Shown: positions 7,076-7,957 of the stretch, in pieces
How positions within the stretch are numbered: the stretch's first letter is position 1
Layout of the letters: each line of letters opens with the position of its first letter
DNA from: Planctomycetota bacterium
GTDB taxonomy: Bacteria; Planctomycetota; Phycisphaerae; FEN-1346
NCBI GenBank assembly: GCA_026387055.1
Contig: JAPLML010000725.1
Location: forward strand, 1-7,957
DNA: 7,957 nt
Direction of reading: 5' to 3'
Position numbers and translations under genes: made by a program
The notes under the pieces: generated by a model
Database searches by the model: none
What the model was told of the DNA's origin: nothing
What the model saw: the letters and a program-made list of their open reading frames with translations, nothing else

Positions 7076-7957
7076 GGCGGCAAGGATCGCGGCGCCGAGG
7101 GCGGCTTCCTCGCGCCCTTCGGTCAGCGCGAGGGGCAGGCCGAACGTCTCCCCGGCCATGCGCTGAAGGAGCGGGCTCAGGCGAAGGGCGTTTCCGCTCC
7201 CGACGACCCGCTCGCGCCCCGCCAGGGCCCACGCGGGCAGCATGTCCCGCAGGTTCACCAGGATGCCCCGCGCCAGGCCGCGGGCCACACTTCCCAGGCG
7301 GAAGTTCCCGAGATCGATCCCCTCGATCGCGCCGCGCCGGTGCGGATCGTGACGCTCGCCCAAAAAGTGCGGCCGCACGATGAGGGAATCGGCGGCGGCC
7401 AGGCCGAGGGCGTTCAGCTTCGCAAAGAGGTCTTCGCGGGCAGGGGCCGGAGCGCCAACGTCGCCCATCCACGATGCGACGGCCTCCGCCAGCCACGCCC
7501 ACGCCGCGCCTCCGCAGAGGCTGGCCCCCACGACGGCGAACCGTCCGCCGGGATAGGGGCGGTACTCGAACGTGACCGGCCGCTCGTGCCAGTTGATGGC
7601 CGCATCGGCAGCAAGCACGACCGACACCTGCCCGCCCGTCCCGAGCGTGAGGGCCACTTCCCTTTCCGGATCGCGCAGCGTGGCCAGGAGCGACGCCTGG
7701 TTGTCCCCGATGGCGACCGCCACGGGCACGCCCGCCGGGATGCCCAGGCGCGCCGCCCTCTCGGCCGAGACCTCCCCCGCCCGGCTGCCGCACGCGTCCA
7801 CGGGAGGCAGCAGAGCCAGGTCCACGCCGGCCGCGGCCACGGCGTCGGCGTTCCAGAACAGGTCCGGGAGATCGAAGAGGCCCCAACTCGCCGCGTCGGT
7901 CGGATCGGTCACGGGCCGCGCACTCCCGCACAGCCGCGCCGCCGCCAGATCGTGGAT
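7064..7957 (-). CDS. FGGY carbohydrate kinase, sedoheptulokinase-like (N-terminus beyond window)
   Basis: The C-terminal 297 residues of an ATP-dependent sugar kinase; the frame is open to the right edge. The GTG at 7912 is an internal Val, because the sequence before it (IHDLAAARLCGSARP) continues the fold as HDL...VTDPTDAAS, as usual in FGGY kinases. GDNQAS (84-89 of the visible part) carries the catalytic Asp. LGTGGQVS (105-112) is the ATP phosphate-binding loop of the C-terminal actin-like domain. GSGNALR (253-259) with EEAALGAAILA (283-293) are the family's C-terminal signatures. The GDNQAS and GTGGQVS pair fits sedoheptulokinase best, making sedoheptulose 7-phosphate; xylulokinase or gluconokinase specificity cannot be excluded without the N-terminal sugar-binding domain. 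It is a cytoplasmic enzyme. Its stop lies 12 bp inside the end of the helical-repeat gene, so there is no intergenic terminator between them. Confidence 0.85.
   Translation of the reverse strand: MHDLAAARLCGSARPVTDPTDAASWGLFDLPDLFWNADAVAAAGVDLALLPPVDACGSRAGEVSAERAARLGIPAGVPVAVAIGDNQASLLATLRDPEREVALTLGTGGQVSVVLAADAAINWHERPVTFEYRPYPGGRFAVVGASLCGGAAWAWLAEAVASWMGDVGAPAPAREDLFAKLNALGLAAADSLIVRPHFLGERHDPHRRGAIEGIDLGNFRLGSVARGLARGILVNLRDMLPAWALAGRERVVGSGNALRLSPLLQRMAGETFGLPLALTEGREEAALGAAILAASMA

Noticed and set aside
7064..7912. GTG at 7912 as the start of the kinase
   Set aside because: The frame is open upstream to the window edge and encodes conserved FGGY sequence there, so the GTG is an internal Val.

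Overview
The window is GC-rich and looks like a planctomycete, or a close relative in the Planctomycetota, probably an environmental genome. The strongest clue is the leftmost gene. Its N-terminus carries the LEPR-XLL signature (LEPRLLLSG), which is typical of large exported planctomycete proteins. The Tat-exported Gfo/Idh/MocA oxidoreductase and the secreted helical-repeat protein with a C-terminal concanavalin-like domain are also familiar planctomycete types. Placement below phylum cannot be made from the sequence alone.

Layout from left to right. (1) Bases 1-1349, minus strand: an incomplete LEPR-XLL surface protein. It has an uncharacterised N-terminal domain followed by beta-propeller blades encoded by near-identical 159-bp tandem repeats, and it runs off the left edge. 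It has its own strong sigma-70-like promoter in the 185-bp gap to its right. (2) Bases 1535-2833, minus: a Tat-exported Gfo/Idh/MocA oxidoreductase. (3) Bases 2921-5074, minus: a secreted GH32 fructan hydrolase with two related N-terminal accessory modules. It lies 87 bp upstream of the oxidoreductase gene, so the two are probably cotranscribed. (4) Bases 5075-5422: a 348-bp divergent intergenic region with a good plus-strand promoter, a weak minus-strand promoter candidate and a bulged hairpin. (5) Bases 5423-7075, plus: a secreted helical-repeat protein with a C-terminal concanavalin-like domain. (6) Bases 7064-7957, minus: the C-terminal part of an FGGY carbohydrate kinase resembling sedoheptulokinase. 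It overlaps the preceding gene tail to tail by 12 bp and runs off the right edge.

Functionally this looks like a carbohydrate-use locus. GH32 would release fructose or fructo-oligosaccharides outside the cytoplasm, and the oxidoreductase could act on a sugar in the same compartment. The kinase handles a sugar inside the cell but need not belong to the same pathway. Four of the five products carry an export or surface signal: a Sec signal on two, a Tat signal on one and LEPR-XLL on one. I see no tRNA, rRNA, CRISPR array, insertion sequence, phage gene or defence system. I found no convincing new system; the most notable items are the internal duplication in the GH32 enzyme and the recent-looking blade repeats in the surface protein.
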